Source of the DNA: Stenotrophomonas maltophilia
Lineage (GTDB): Bacteria > Pseudomonadota > Gammaproteobacteria > Xanthomonadales > Xanthomonadaceae
Length of the DNA stretch: 64,000 bases
NCBI RefSeq assembly: GCF_002799245.1
Contig: NZ_NEQV01000001.1
Span: forward strand, 737,000-800,999
Direction of reading: 5' to 3'
Positions within the stretch are counted from its first letter, which is position 1. Every line of letters starts with the position of its first letter. The notes below the pieces were generated by a model, which made no database searches, was not told the DNA's origin, and saw only the letters and a program-made list of their open reading frames with translations. Of this stretch, positions 22,783-31,284 are shown piece after piece. The position numbers were made by a program, and so were the translations under genes.

Positions 22783-24405
22783 ATGCGCCCGTCCTTGCCG
22801 CCTCTGCTGACCTGCCTGCTTGCCGCGCTGCCTGCGCTGCTTTCGGCTGGCTGCGGCCCGGCCACGTCCAGCGCGCATGCGGCCGAACCCGCGAGCCGCA
22901 ACGTGCCGTTCCCGTACGCCGAAACCGATGTCGCCGACCTGCAGGCGCGGATGACCGCCGGCGAGCTGGACAGCGCCACCCTGATCCAGGCGTACCTGCA
23001 GCGTATCGCCGCCCTGGATCGCGCCGGGCCACGCCTGCGCGCGGTGATCGAGCTCAACCCCGATGCCCTGAAGGAAGCCGCTGAACGCGACCGCGAGCGC
23101 CGTGATGGACGCCTGCGCGGCCCGCTGCACGGCATCCCGGTGCTGCTGAAGGACAACATCAACGCCGCGCCGATGGCCACCAGCGCCGGCTCGCTGGCAC
23201 TGCAGGGGTTCCGCCCGGACGACGCCTATCTGGTACGGCGGCTGCGCGAAGCCGGCGCCGTGGTGCTGGGCAAGACCAATCTCAGCGAATGGGCCAATTT
23301 CCGCGGCAACGATTCCGTGTCCGGCTGGAGCGCGCGCGGTGGCCAGACCCGCAATCCCTATCGCCTCAGCCACTCGCCCTGCGGTTCCAGCAGCGGCAGC
23401 GCGGTGGCGGTCGCCGCCAACCTGGCCAGCGTAGCGATCGGCACGGAAACCGACGGCAGCATCGTCTGCCCCGCAGCGATCAATGGCATCGTCGGTCTCA
23501 AGCCGACCGTCGGCCTGGTCAGCCGCGACGGCATCATCCCGATCTCCTTCAGCCAGGACACCGCAGGGCCGATGACCCGCAGCGTCGCCGACGCGGCGGC
23601 CGTACTGACCGCGATCGCCGGCCGCGACGATGCCGACCCGGCCACTGCGACCATGCCCGGCCGCGCGGTATACGACTACACCGCGCGGCTGGATCCGCAG
23701 GGCCTGCGCGGCAAGCGCATCGGCCTGCTGCAGACACCGCTGCTGAAGTACCGCGGCATGCCGCCGCTGATCGAACAGGCCGCCACCGAGCTGCGTCGGG
23801 CGGGTGCCATCGTGGTGCCGGTGGAACTGCCCAACCAGGGCGCCTGGGCCGAGGCCGAACGCACGGTACTGCTGTACGAGTTCAAGGCCGGACTGGAGCG
23901 TTACTTCAGCACCCACCATGCCCCCCTGCGCAGCGTGGCCGATCTGATTGCCTTCAACCAGGCGCACAGCAAGCAGGAGCTGGGCCTGTTCGGCCAGGAA
24001 CTGCTGGTGGAGGCCGACGCGACCGCTGGCCTGGCCGACGCCGCCTATATCCGCGCGCGCAGCGATGCGCGCCGGCTGGCCGGTCCGGAAGGCATCGACG
24101 CCGCCCTCGCCGCCCACCAGCTCGACGCCCTGGTCGCCCCCACCACCGGGGTGGCGTGGCCGATCCGCAGCGAAGGCGACGATTTCCCCGGCGAGAGCTA
24201 CAGCGCCGCCGCCGTGGCCGGCTACCCCAGCCTCAGCGTGCCGATGGGCCAGATCGATGGCCTGCCGGTCGGCCTGCTGTTCATGGGCACCGCCTGGAGC
24301 GAACCGAAGCTGATCGAAATGGCCTACGCCTACGAACAGCGCACCCGCGCGCGGCGACCACCGCGCTTCGACACCGACACCCTGATCGACGCCGGCGAGC
24401 CGTGA
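22783..24405 (+). CDS. pam: peptide amidase (amidase signature family)
   Basis: A 540-residue hydrolase that removes the C-terminal amide from peptide amides. Amidase-signature catalytic residues fall at Lys123 (VLLKDNI), Ser202 (CGSSSGSA, the cis-Ser) and Ser226 ([10 protein letters not shown]). These are the positions I recall for the S. maltophilia peptide amidase of known structure, as is the mature start [13 protein letters not shown] near residue 38. The N-terminus is a signal peptide with a plausible lipobox, LSAGC (Cys24), so export as a lipoprotein is possible. ATG 22783 is required for this signal. Confidence 0.92.
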   Translation: MRPSLPPLLTCLLAALPALLSAGCGPATSSAHAAEPASRNVPFPYAETDVADLQARMTAGELDSATLIQAYLQRIAALDRAGPRLRAVIELNPDALKEAAERDRERRDGRLRGPLHGIPVLLKDNINAAPMATSAGSLALQGFRPDDAYLVRRLREAGAVVLGKTNLSEWANFRGNDSVSGWSARGGQTRNPYRLSHSPCGSSSGSAVAVAANLASVAIGTETDGSIVCPAAINGIVGLKPTVGLVSRDGIIPISFSQDTAGPMTRSVADAAAVLTAIAGRDDADPATATMPGRAVYDYTARLDPQGLRGKRIGLLQTPLLKYRGMPPLIEQAATELRRAGAIVVPVELPNQGAWAEAERTVLLYEFKAGLERYFSTHHAPLRSVADLIAFNQAHSKQELGLFGQELLVEADATAGLADAAYIRARSDARRLAGPEGIDAALAAHQLDALVAPTTGVAWPIRSEGDDFPGESYSAAAVAGYPSLSVPMGQIDGLPVGLLFMGTAWSEPKLIEMAYAYEQRTRARRPPRFDTDTLIDAGEP

Positions 24406-24409
24406 TCCG

Positions 24410-24515
24410 GTAGTGCCGGCCGCTGGCCGGCGACGCCGCTGTAGAGCCGAGCCCACGCTCGGCTGCATTTCCAACGCCAACCGCCAAGGCGAGCCGAGCA
24501 TGGGCTCGGCTCTAC
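24410..24515. repeat. three GTAG palindromic repeats between pam and the MscS gene
   Basis: Units at 24410-24433 (GTAGTGCCGGCCGCTGGCCG), 24441-24464 (GTAGAGCCGAGC) and 24491-24515 (inverted, ending CTCTAC). The TAG stop codon of the MscS gene (24512-24514) is part of the GTAG of the third unit. Confidence 0.7.
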
Positions 24516-25654
24516 AGGGGTGGGTCCGGCTCCACCGCCACGATGGCCGCCTCACCATCCTCCGCCCCCGGCGAACGCACGTCGGCGGTGCGCGCGCGCG
24601 GACCGCGCGGCATGTCCTGCTCATCCTCGTGCTGCAGCCGCGCACGCACCTGCGGCAGCGCCTGCGGATGCTCGCGCGCGAGGAAATCGAGCATGCGTTC
24701 GCGCACCAGGCAGCGCAGGTCGAAGGCATCGCCGGAACTGCGCGCACTGACCAGCAGGCGCACCTGGATCGCGCGCTCGCTGGTCTCGGTCACCTGGGTC
24801 ACGCAGACCCGGCCATCCCACAGCGCTTCACCACGGCAGATGCGCTCCAGCTCGGTGCGTATCGCCGCGATCGGCGCACGATAGTCCAACCACAGGAACG
24901 CCGTGCCGAGCAGGTCGGCACTGCGCCGCGTCCAGTTCTGGAAGGGGTTCTCGATGAACCAGGTCAGCGGTACCACCATCCGCCGCTCATCCCAGATGCG
25001 CACCACCACATAGCTGCTGCCGATCTCCTCGATGCGTCCCCACTCGCCTTCGACGATCACCACGTCATCCAGCCGGATCGGCTGCGTCAGCGCGATCTGC
25101 AGGCCGGCGATCAGGTTGCCGAACACCGGCTTGGCGGCGATACCGGCCACCAGGCCGATCAGGCCCGCCGAGGCCAGCAGCGCGGTGCCGATCTTCTGCA
25201 CCATCGGGAAGGTCAGCAGCACCAGCGACGCGCCGAGCACGATGATGCCGCCCATCAGCACGCGGCTGAGCACCCGCGTCTGGGTCTGGATGCGACGCGC
25301 TTCAAGATTGTCGGCGACATCGATGGGATGGCTGCGCAGGATCGCGCGCTCACCCGCTGCCACCGCGCGCACCAACAGCCAGATGAAGCACGCGGTCAGC
25401 GCGATGTGCAGTACGTGCTGCAGGTTGCCCAGCAACGGATCCCGCAACGGCGTGGCCTGCAATGCAGGGATCAGCAGCAGCAGCGGCCATGCAGTGGCCA
25501 TCGGCAACCCGAGCACACGACCGATGCGCGCGCGCCGGCGGTCACGCCCCTTCAGCCGATGGTAGATCCACAGGATCAACCACGCGCCGATGCCGCCCAC
25601 CAGCACCGTCACTCCCAATGGCCATGCATACGCCTGTGCGCTTTCCCAGTGCAC
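24512..25654 (-). CDS. MscS-family mechanosensitive ion channel
   Basis: About 380 residues, with roughly four transmembrane helices. The pore-helix and beta-domain junction (ASAGLIGLVAGIAAKPVFGN then LIAGLQIALTQPIRLDDVV) is the MscS signature, followed by the cytoplasmic beta and alpha/beta vestibule (VVVRIWDERRMVVPLTWFI). It releases solutes on hypo-osmotic shock. GTG 25654 is preferred because GGAGG lies 8 nt upstream; GTG 25669 would add 5 residues without a good ribosome site. The acidic C-terminal tail is unconserved and ends within a GTAG repeat. Confidence 0.88.
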   Translation of the reverse strand: MHWESAQAYAWPLGVTVLVGGIGAWLILWIYHRLKGRDRRRARIGRVLGLPMATAWPLLLLIPALQATPLRDPLLGNLQHVLHIALTACFIWLLVRAVAAGERAILRSHPIDVADNLEARRIQTQTRVLSRVLMGGIIVLGASLVLLTFPMVQKIGTALLASAGLIGLVAGIAAKPVFGNLIAGLQIALTQPIRLDDVVIVEGEWGRIEEIGSSYVVVRIWDERRMVVPLTWFIENPFQNWTRRSADLLGTAFLWLDYRAPIAAIRTELERICRGEALWDGRVCVTQVTETSERAIQVRLLVSARSSGDAFDLRCLVRERMLDFLAREHPQALPQVRARLQHEDEQDMPRGPRARTADVRSPGAEDGEAAIVAVEPDPPL

Positions 25655-25730
25655 CGTTGCCACCTCCACTCGAACAGCAGCGGACAGCCTCGCGCATGGC
25701 GCATGAGCGTCACGTCAGTCGTTCGTAAGG

Positions 25731-26129
25731 AGGGTGTTGGTCGGCAGGGCTTGCAGCCCTGCACCTGCTACGAGCCGAAGCAACGGCAACAGCAACAGCA
25801 ACAGCCGAAGCAGAAGCGGGTTTCCTGTGGGATGGCGGGGTGGGTCCGGTTGCGGGGGACGCCGTGAATCCGTCCATGGAGGCTCGATCGCCGCATCCAT
25901 GCGGCTCACGCCCCCGCAACCGGACCCACCCCGCCTTCGACAGATCTCCGCGATCTGCAGTAGATCCACGCCATGCGTGGATGAATCTCCATCGGAATCG
26001 AATATTTCGAATTGGAATCCAAAAGCATCCACGCATGGCGTGGATCTACCGGGTCGACCAAGGTCGACACCTACCAACAGCCGCCGGAATCTGTCAGAGG
26101 CCGGGCTGCAAGCCCTGCCGAACAACCCT
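25731..26129. repeat. composite palindromic element, copy 2
   Basis: A 399-bp non-coding element with the same plan as 17468-17808. Terminal inverted repeats GGCAGGGCTTGCAGCCC and GGGCTGCAAGCCCTGCC bound it. Internally there is a CAACAG/CAACGG tandem tract (25781-25815) and a hairpin with perfect 25-nt arms (25834-25858 and 25911-25935) around a 52-nt loop. Then come TTCGACAGATCTCCGCGATC, an inverted GTAG dimer (25960-26049), GTCGACCAAGGTCGACACCT and the right end, which reaches the DAHP synthase stop codon. No gene lies inside. Confidence 0.75.
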
Positions 26130-27520
26130 TACCGCACTTGTTCCTGCTTGCGCACGATCGCCATCGCGATCTCCAGCGACTGCTCGTAGTTCAACCGCGG
26201 GTCCACCGTCGAACGATACGCGCGCTCCAGGTCACGCTCGGTCAGTTCGCGCGCGCCACCGGTGCATTCGGTCACGTCTTCGCCGGTCAGTTCCAGGTGC
26301 ACACCGCCCAGGCGCGTGCCTGCGGCTGCATGCAGATCAAACGACATCTCCACTTCGCCGCGCACGTTGTCGAAGCGACGTGTCTTGAAACCGTTGGCGG
26401 TGCTTTCGGTATTGCCATGCATCGCATCGCACACCCACAGCACCCGACGACCATCGCGCTTGACCGCGTCCAGCAGCGGCGGCAGCTTCTCGGCGATCTG
26501 CGCTGCACCCATGCGGTGGATGAAGCTCAGCCGGCCCGGCTCGTCATCCGGGTTGAGCACATCGATCAGGCGCAGCAGCTGGTCCGGCGTCACCGACGGG
26601 CCCACCTTGATCGCAACCGGATTGCGCACACCGCGCAGGTATTCCACGTGCGCGCCGTCGAGCGCGGCGGTGCGCATGCCGATCCACGGGTAATGCGTGC
26701 TCAGGTTCAACCAGCCCTGCTGGCGCGGCACCTGCCGGGTCAACGCCTGCTCATAGGGCAGCAGCAGTGCTTCGTGCGACGTGTAGAAGTCGATGCGGTT
26801 GAGGTTGTGCACGCGGGCCCCGGCGAGGGTTTCCATGAAGTGCACCGCATCACCGATCGACGCCACCATCTTCTGGTACTCGGCGGCCAGCGGCGAATGC
26901 CGCACCCACTCCAGGTTCCAGTATTCGGGGTGGTGCAGGTCGGCGAAGCCACCATCGATCAGCGCACGCACGAAGTTCATGGTCATCGCCGAGTGCGCGT
27001 GCGCCTGCAGCATCCGCTTCGGGTCCGGCAGGCGTGCTGCCTCGGTGAACGCCGGTGCATTGATCACGTCACCGCGGTAGCTGGGCAGGGTCACGCCGTC
27101 GCGGGTCTCGGTGTCGGCCGAACGCGGCTTGGCGTACTGGCCGGCAAAGCGCCCAACGCGGATCACCGGCTGGCGCAGGCCGTGCACCAGCACCAGGCTC
27201 ATCTGCAGCAGCACCTTCAGCCGGTTGGAGATGGTGCCCGATTCGCAGTCGCTGAAGTTCTCGGCGCAATCGCCGCCCTGCAACAGGAAGCGCTTGCCTT
27301 CCTGCGCGTCGGCCAGCTGCTGCTTCAGCGCCAGGATCTCCCACGACGTGACCAGCGGCGGCAGCCGCTTCAGGTCGTGCAGGGCGGCGTCCAGCGCCAC
27401 CGGGTCCGGGTAGGACGGCATCTGCAGCGCGGTCTTGCCACGCCAGCTCTCCGGCGACCAGGCAGCGCCAGCAGCGGTCGCGGCAGGATCGGGGACAGGC
27501 GAAACGGCGGACAGGCTCAT
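26129..27520 (-). CDS. class II 3-deoxy-7-phosphoheptulonate (DAHP) synthase
   Basis: Condenses phosphoenolpyruvate and erythrose 4-phosphate, the first step of the shikimate pathway to aromatic amino acids. The 463-residue length and the motifs (FLLQGGDCAENF with the metal-binding Cys, RVGRFAGQYAKPRS, WVCDAMHGNTEST with a metal-binding His) are those of the plant/Mycobacterium-like class II enzyme, not E. coli AroFGH. ATG 27520 starts MSLSAVSPVPD, and an upstream extension of the frame is non-coding. It is divergent from the TonB-dependent receptor. Confidence 0.93.
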   Translation of the reverse strand: MSLSAVSPVPDPAATAAGAAWSPESWRGKTALQMPSYPDPVALDAALHDLKRLPPLVTSWEILALKQQLADAQEGKRFLLQGGDCAENFSDCESGTISNRLKVLLQMSLVLVHGLRQPVIRVGRFAGQYAKPRSADTETRDGVTLPSYRGDVINAPAFTEAARLPDPKRMLQAHAHSAMTMNFVRALIDGGFADLHHPEYWNLEWVRHSPLAAEYQKMVASIGDAVHFMETLAGARVHNLNRIDFYTSHEALLLPYEQALTRQVPRQQGWLNLSTHYPWIGMRTAALDGAHVEYLRGVRNPVAIKVGPSVTPDQLLRLIDVLNPDDEPGRLSFIHRMGAAQIAEKLPPLLDAVKRDGRRVLWVCDAMHGNTESTANGFKTRRFDNVRGEVEMSFDLHAAAGTRLGGVHLELTGEDVTECTGGARELTERDLERAYRSTVDPRLNYEQSLEIAMAIVRKQEQVR

Positions 27521-27685
27521 TGCAGACTTCCGGAGGTGGGGGACGGTCATGGTCGCAGAGCCGACCGCTGGCGCAAAGGGCTGGGCGCCATCTGCACATG
27601 ACTGAACGCCGGGAAAAGGACATCGCGAACGGCCACAACCCGCATGCCCGCGGCCGCCCGGACAGGCGCATGATTCGCCACGCAC

Positions 27686-27700
27686 TGTTACGAAGTAACA
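27686..27700. promoter_or_regulatory. perfect 6-3-6 palindrome, possible repressor operator
   Basis: TGTTAC-GAA-GTAACA lies 33 nt before the TonB-dependent receptor ATG. Spacing and arms resemble the gammaproteobacterial Zur box core TGTTAT-N3-ATAACA, with one base pair changed per arm. It could also serve the divergent DAHP synthase gene. Confidence 0.45.
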
Positions 27701-27733
27701 CTCCCCATCGGCCCCTTCCACAGCCTATCTGCC

Positions 27734-29854
27734 ATGAAGCCCTCCCTGCTCGCTACCGGCATCACCTTCGCCCTGACCCTGGCCAGCCTGCCCTCCCTCG
27801 CCCTGGCGGCTGATGCCGCCCCGGTGAAGGACCTCGACACGGTCACCGTCAGCGCCCAGCTCGACCAGGCCCGCAATGCGCTATCGCCGGACATCGGCAG
27901 CAGCCAGTACCAGATCACCGCCGAGGACATCCAGAAACAACCGCTGGGTGCCTCCGCGCCGCTCAGCCAGGTACTGCTGCAGGCCCCGGGCGTGGTCCAG
28001 GATTCCTACGGCGGCGTGCACGTGCGCGGCGACCACGCCAATCTGCAGTACCGCATCAACGGCGTGCTGCTGCCCGAATCGATCTCGGGCTTCGGCCAGA
28101 CGCTGGATGCCCGCACCATCAAGAGCATCCGCCTGATGGATGGCGCGCTGCCGGCGCAGTTCGGCGAGCGCACCGCTGCAGTGGTCGACATCACCACCCG
28201 CAGTGGTGCCGAGCTCGGCAATGGCGGCAGCGCCGGGCTGACCGCAGGCTCGTTCGGCAAGATCAATCCGAATGCCTCATGGTGGGGCAACCAGGGACGC
28301 TGGAGCTGGTTCCTGACCGGCAACTACGACCAGAACGAGGTTGGCCTGGAGAACCCGACCCCTTCGCGCAAGCCGCTGCACGACGACACCCACCAGGGCA
28401 AGGCCTTCGCCGACCTGACCTACCTGGTCAACGAGAACACCCGCCTGAGCGTGTTTGCCGGCTTCGCCAACAATCGCTTCCAGATCCCGGTCAACCCCGG
28501 GCAGACCCCGCAGTTCGGTTACCTGGACACCACCACCTTCGACTCCAGCCAGCTGGATGAGACCCAGCGCGAGACCACCCGCTTCGGCATGCTGGTGCTG
28601 CAGGGCACGCTGGGCAACACCGCCTACCAGCTGTCCGCCGGGCAGCGCTACAGCGATGTGGCGTTCAATCCGGACGTCATCGGTGACCTGGTGTTCAGTG
28701 GCGTCGCCTCGCAGGTGCAGCGCAGCAACCGGGCCAACACGCTGCAGGCCGATTTCTCCACTCCGCTGGGCAACGACCACACGCTGCGCTATGGCCTGTA
28801 CGGGAACTACGAGAACGCGCGCGCCAGCAACAGCAGCTGGGTGTTCCCGGTCGATGACGCCGGCCAGCAGTCCAGCACCACGCCGCTGCTGATTCCCGAC
28901 CGCAGCGCCTTCCATGCCAGCACGCTGGCGTTGTACGTACAGGATGAATGGAAGATCGGCGACGACTGGACCGTCAACTACGGCCTCCGCGGTGATCGCT
29001 ACAAGGCCTTCGGCCACACCGAGGGCCAGCTCAGCCCCCGCGTGGGGGTGGTCTGGAATGCCAGCGACAGCACCACCGTGCATGCCGGCTATTCGCGCTA
29101 CTTCACGCCACCGGCCAGTGAGCTGATCGCGAGCAGCGATATCGCCCTGTACGACGGCACCACCAACCAGCAGCCGAGCGGCGGCAACAACACGCCACTG
29201 GCCGAGCGCAGCGACTACTACGACATCGGCGTCTCGCAGCAGCTGGGCGAACACCTCACACTGGGCCTGGACGCGTACGACCGCCGCGTTGCGCGCCTGC
29301 AGGACGAAGGCCAGTTCGGCGCCGCCTACATCTACTCGACGTTCAATTACCGCCGCGGCCATATCCGTGGCCTGGAGTTCAGTGCCGACTACAGCAATGG
29401 TCCGTTCAGCGCCTACCTCAACGCGGCGTACAACAAGGCCATCGGCACCCAGGTCATCACCAGCCAGTACAACCTCGATCCGGACGCACTGGCCTACGTG
29501 GCCAACCATTGGATCCACCTCGACCACGACCAGAAGCTGACCTCTTCGGGCGGCTTCAGCTACGCCTTCGCCGGCCACAACCGGGTCGGTGCCAACTACG
29601 TGTTCGGCAGTGGCCTGCGTTCGGACATCGAGGGCGTACCCAACGGCGGTGAACTGCCGTCCTACCTGCAGGTGAACCTCAGCGCCGGGCATGACTTCAA
29701 TGCCGACAGTGGCCATCCGCTGCATGTGCAGCTGGCCCTGATCAACGCCCTGGACCGCAGCTACCAGCTGCGCGATGGCGGCGGTGTCGGCGTCTTCGCG
29801 CCGCAATGGGGGCCCCGCCGCGGCGCCTACCTGAGCCTGCAGCAGGACTTCTGA
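27734..29854 (+). CDS. TonB-dependent outer-membrane receptor
   Basis: A 706-residue energised transporter. A signal peptide (1-25, ending ALA before ADAAP) is followed by a TonB box-like segment KDLDTVTVSA. A plug domain covers about 45-160 (GVHVRGDHANLQYRINGVLL, and RTAAVVDITTRSG), and a 22-strand barrel ends with the TonB-receptor C-terminus AYLSLQQDF. The ligand is not evident. A Zur-like palindrome upstream and His-containing strands (ANHWIHLDHDQK) would fit a metal ligand, which is inference only. ATG 27734 begins the signal peptide. Confidence 0.92.
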   Translation: MKPSLLATGITFALTLASLPSLALAADAAPVKDLDTVTVSAQLDQARNALSPDIGSSQYQITAEDIQKQPLGASAPLSQVLLQAPGVVQDSYGGVHVRGDHANLQYRINGVLLPESISGFGQTLDARTIKSIRLMDGALPAQFGERTAAVVDITTRSGAELGNGGSAGLTAGSFGKINPNASWWGNQGRWSWFLTGNYDQNEVGLENPTPSRKPLHDDTHQGKAFADLTYLVNENTRLSVFAGFANNRFQIPVNPGQTPQFGYLDTTTFDSSQLDETQRETTRFGMLVLQGTLGNTAYQLSAGQRYSDVAFNPDVIGDLVFSGVASQVQRSNRANTLQADFSTPLGNDHTLRYGLYGNYENARASNSSWVFPVDDAGQQSSTTPLLIPDRSAFHASTLALYVQDEWKIGDDWTVNYGLRGDRYKAFGHTEGQLSPRVGVVWNASDSTTVHAGYSRYFTPPASELIASSDIALYDGTTNQQPSGGNNTPLAERSDYYDIGVSQQLGEHLTLGLDAYDRRVARLQDEGQFGAAYIYSTFNYRRGHIRGLEFSADYSNGPFSAYLNAAYNKAIGTQVITSQYNLDPDALAYVANHWIHLDHDQKLTSSGGFSYAFAGHNRVGANYVFGSGLRSDIEGVPNGGELPSYLQVNLSAGHDFNADSGHPLHVQLALINALDRSYQLRDGGGVGVFAPQWGPRRGAYLSLQQDF

Positions 29855-29855
29855 G

Positions 29856-29956
29856 GTAGTGCCGGCCGCTGGCCGGCATCCGCACGGGGCTGCCCCAGCC
29901 CAAGGGTTGCCGGCCAGCGGCCGGCACTACCCAGTAGAGCCACGCCATGCGTGGCT
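29856..29956. repeat. three GTAG palindromic repeats between the receptor gene and dsbB
   Basis: GTAGTGCCGGCCGCTGGCCG, then its inverted partner ending CACTAC, then GTAGAGCCACGCCATGCGTG. The block spans the whole gap between two convergent genes. Confidence 0.7.
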
Positions 29957-29961
29957 GCGCT

Positions 29962-30468
29962 TCAGCGCCTGACCTTGCGCAGCGACACCACCAGCGCCCA
30001 CAGGGCCAGCAGCACGAACCACACGCCCGACCACATCGGCATGGTCAGGCCCAGGAACGTCCAGTCGATGTTGCCGCAGTTGCCGGTACCGGTCAGCACC
30101 GTGCGGAACACTTCCAGCGGCCCCATGGTCTCGCGCAGGAAGCTCAGCGGCGGGCCGCAGGTAGCGCCCATCTCCGGCGGCAGCATCTGCACATAGACGT
30201 GGCGCGCAGCGATGCCTACACCGACTGCCGCAGCAATGAAGGCGAGCACGCCGTAGGTCGCGCGGCCAGGGCGGTTGGAGGGCCCGTGCAGTGCACCGAT
30301 CAGGAACAGCAGGCCCAGCGCGGCGAATGCCAGGCGCTGGAAGATGCACAGCGGACACGGCTCCAGGCCCATCTTCAGCTGCAGGAAGATCGCGTAGCCG
30401 AGCAGGCCCGCGCAGATCAGGAAGCCCAGCAAAAACTGGGCGCGGAAGGGCCAGCGCAGTGGATTCAT
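29962..30468 (-). CDS. dsbB: disulphide bond formation protein B
   Basis: Inner-membrane quinone reductase that reoxidises periplasmic DsbA; 168 residues, four transmembrane helices. The first redox pair is CPLC (Cys38 and Cys41), and the second is in the long periplasmic loop (GATCGPP and GNCGN). Start ATG 30468 (MNPLRWPFRAQ) is preferred over a TTG two codons upstream. It follows the rplQ terminator and two palindromic repeats and is not part of the ribosomal cluster. Confidence 0.93.
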   Translation of the reverse strand: MNPLRWPFRAQFLLGFLICAGLLGYAIFLQLKMGLEPCPLCIFQRLAFAALGLLFLIGALHGPSNRPGRATYGVLAFIAAAVGVGIAARHVYVQMLPPEMGATCGPPLSFLRETMGPLEVFRTVLTGTGNCGNIDWTFLGLTMPMWSGVWFVLLALWALVVSLRKVRR

Positions 30469-30557
30469 CGTCAACGCTCGAATGGATCAAGGCGCCAAGC
30501 GTAACCGAGAGTGCGCGCCATTCGAACCGCCACAGGTGACGCCTGTCGGAACGGTGC

Positions 30558-30595
30558 GGGTCAGATCCCTTTGCGAATGCAAAGGGCTCTGACCC
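30558..30595. repeat. GGGTCAG...CTGACCC palindromic repeat
   Basis: Outer arms GGGTCAGATCC / CTCTGACCC and inner stem CCCTTTGC/GCAAAGGG, in the rplQ-dsbB gap. Confidence 0.65.
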
Positions 30596-30610
30596 AGCGC
30601 CCAGCGTTGG

Positions 30611-30649
30611 GGGGTCAGAGCCCGTGCCTGCGGCACGGGATCTGACCCC
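30611..30649. repeat. GGGGTCAG...CTGACCCC palindromic repeat (inverted neighbour)
   Basis: Outer arms GGGGTCAGAG / TCTGACCCC, inner stem CCCGTGC/GCACGGG, loop CTGC. It is placed 15 nt from the previous unit in opposite orientation. Confidence 0.65.
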
Positions 30650-30658
30650 TGGAAACGC

Positions 30659-30683
30659 AAAAGCCCGGCAGAGGCCGGGCTTT
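30659..30683 (-). terminator. intrinsic terminator of the alpha operon (after rplQ)
   Basis: AAAGCCCGGC/GCCGGGCTTT, a 10-bp stem with loop AGAG, followed on the minus strand by TTGCGTTT; 27 nt past rplQ. Confidence 0.85.
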
Positions 30684-30709
30684 CGCTGTGTCGCGTTGGA
30701 GCGGTCCGA

Positions 30710-31093
30710 TTACTCGGCCACTTCCTCGGCCACGACCGGACGGTCAACCAGCTCGACGTAGGCCATCGGCGCGTTGTCGCCGGCGCGGAAACCGCACTTC
30801 AGCAGGCGCAGGTAGCCGCCCGGACGGTTCGCGTAGCGCGGGCCCAGGATGGTGAACAGGTTGCCCACGGCTTCGTTGTCGCGCAGACGGGCGAAGGCCA
30901 GACGGCGGTTGGCGACGGAGTCGACCTTGGCCAGGGTGATCAGCGGCTCGGCAACGCGGCGCAGTTCCTTGGCCTTCGGCAGGGTGGTCTTGATCAGCTC
31001 GTGCTTGAACAGCGAGGCGGCCATGTTCTTGAACATCGCTTCGCGGTGGGCGCTGGTGCGGCTGAACTTACGGCCAGACTTCTGGTGACGCAT
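30710..31093 (-). CDS. rplQ: 50S ribosomal protein L17
   Basis: Large-subunit protein near the peptide exit tunnel; 127 residues, the bacterial length. The N-terminus [20 protein letters not shown] is diagnostic. It is the last gene of the alpha set, before a terminator. The gap to rpoA is 191 nt, long for this pair, and contains a UUCG-capped hairpin. Confidence 0.97.
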   Translation of the reverse strand: MRHQKSGRKFSRTSAHREAMFKNMAASLFKHELIKTTLPKAKELRRVAEPLITLAKVDSVANRRLAFARLRDNEAVGNLFTILGPRYANRPGGYLRLLKCGFRAGDNAPMAYVELVDRPVVAEEVAE

Positions 31094-31241
31094 GGTGATA
31101 TTCCTTGGTTAATGATGAGGCTGTGCGGATCGTTGTCGCCATCCTGGCGTTGCTGCGCGGACTGCGGTTGGTCCTGGTCGCCCGTCCTGGACGACCTGCC
31201 CCGCGAACCTGCGGTTCGTCGTGGCATGTTGTGTTGCGTTG

Positions 31242-31269
31242 AAGGCCCCACCGCGAACGGTGGAGCCTT
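31242..31269 (-). other. UUCG-capped hairpin between rpoA and rplQ
   Basis: On the minus strand AAGGC and GCCTT close an outer stem around CCACCG-TTCG-CGGTGG. There is no T-tract after it, so processing or mRNA stability is more likely than termination. Confidence 0.5.
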
Positions 31270-31284
31270 CAGGCATTACCGATA

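Noticed and set aside
25781..25815. Tandem CAACAG tract considered as a CRISPR array
   Set aside because: Units are 6 nt without spacers and no cas genes are present.
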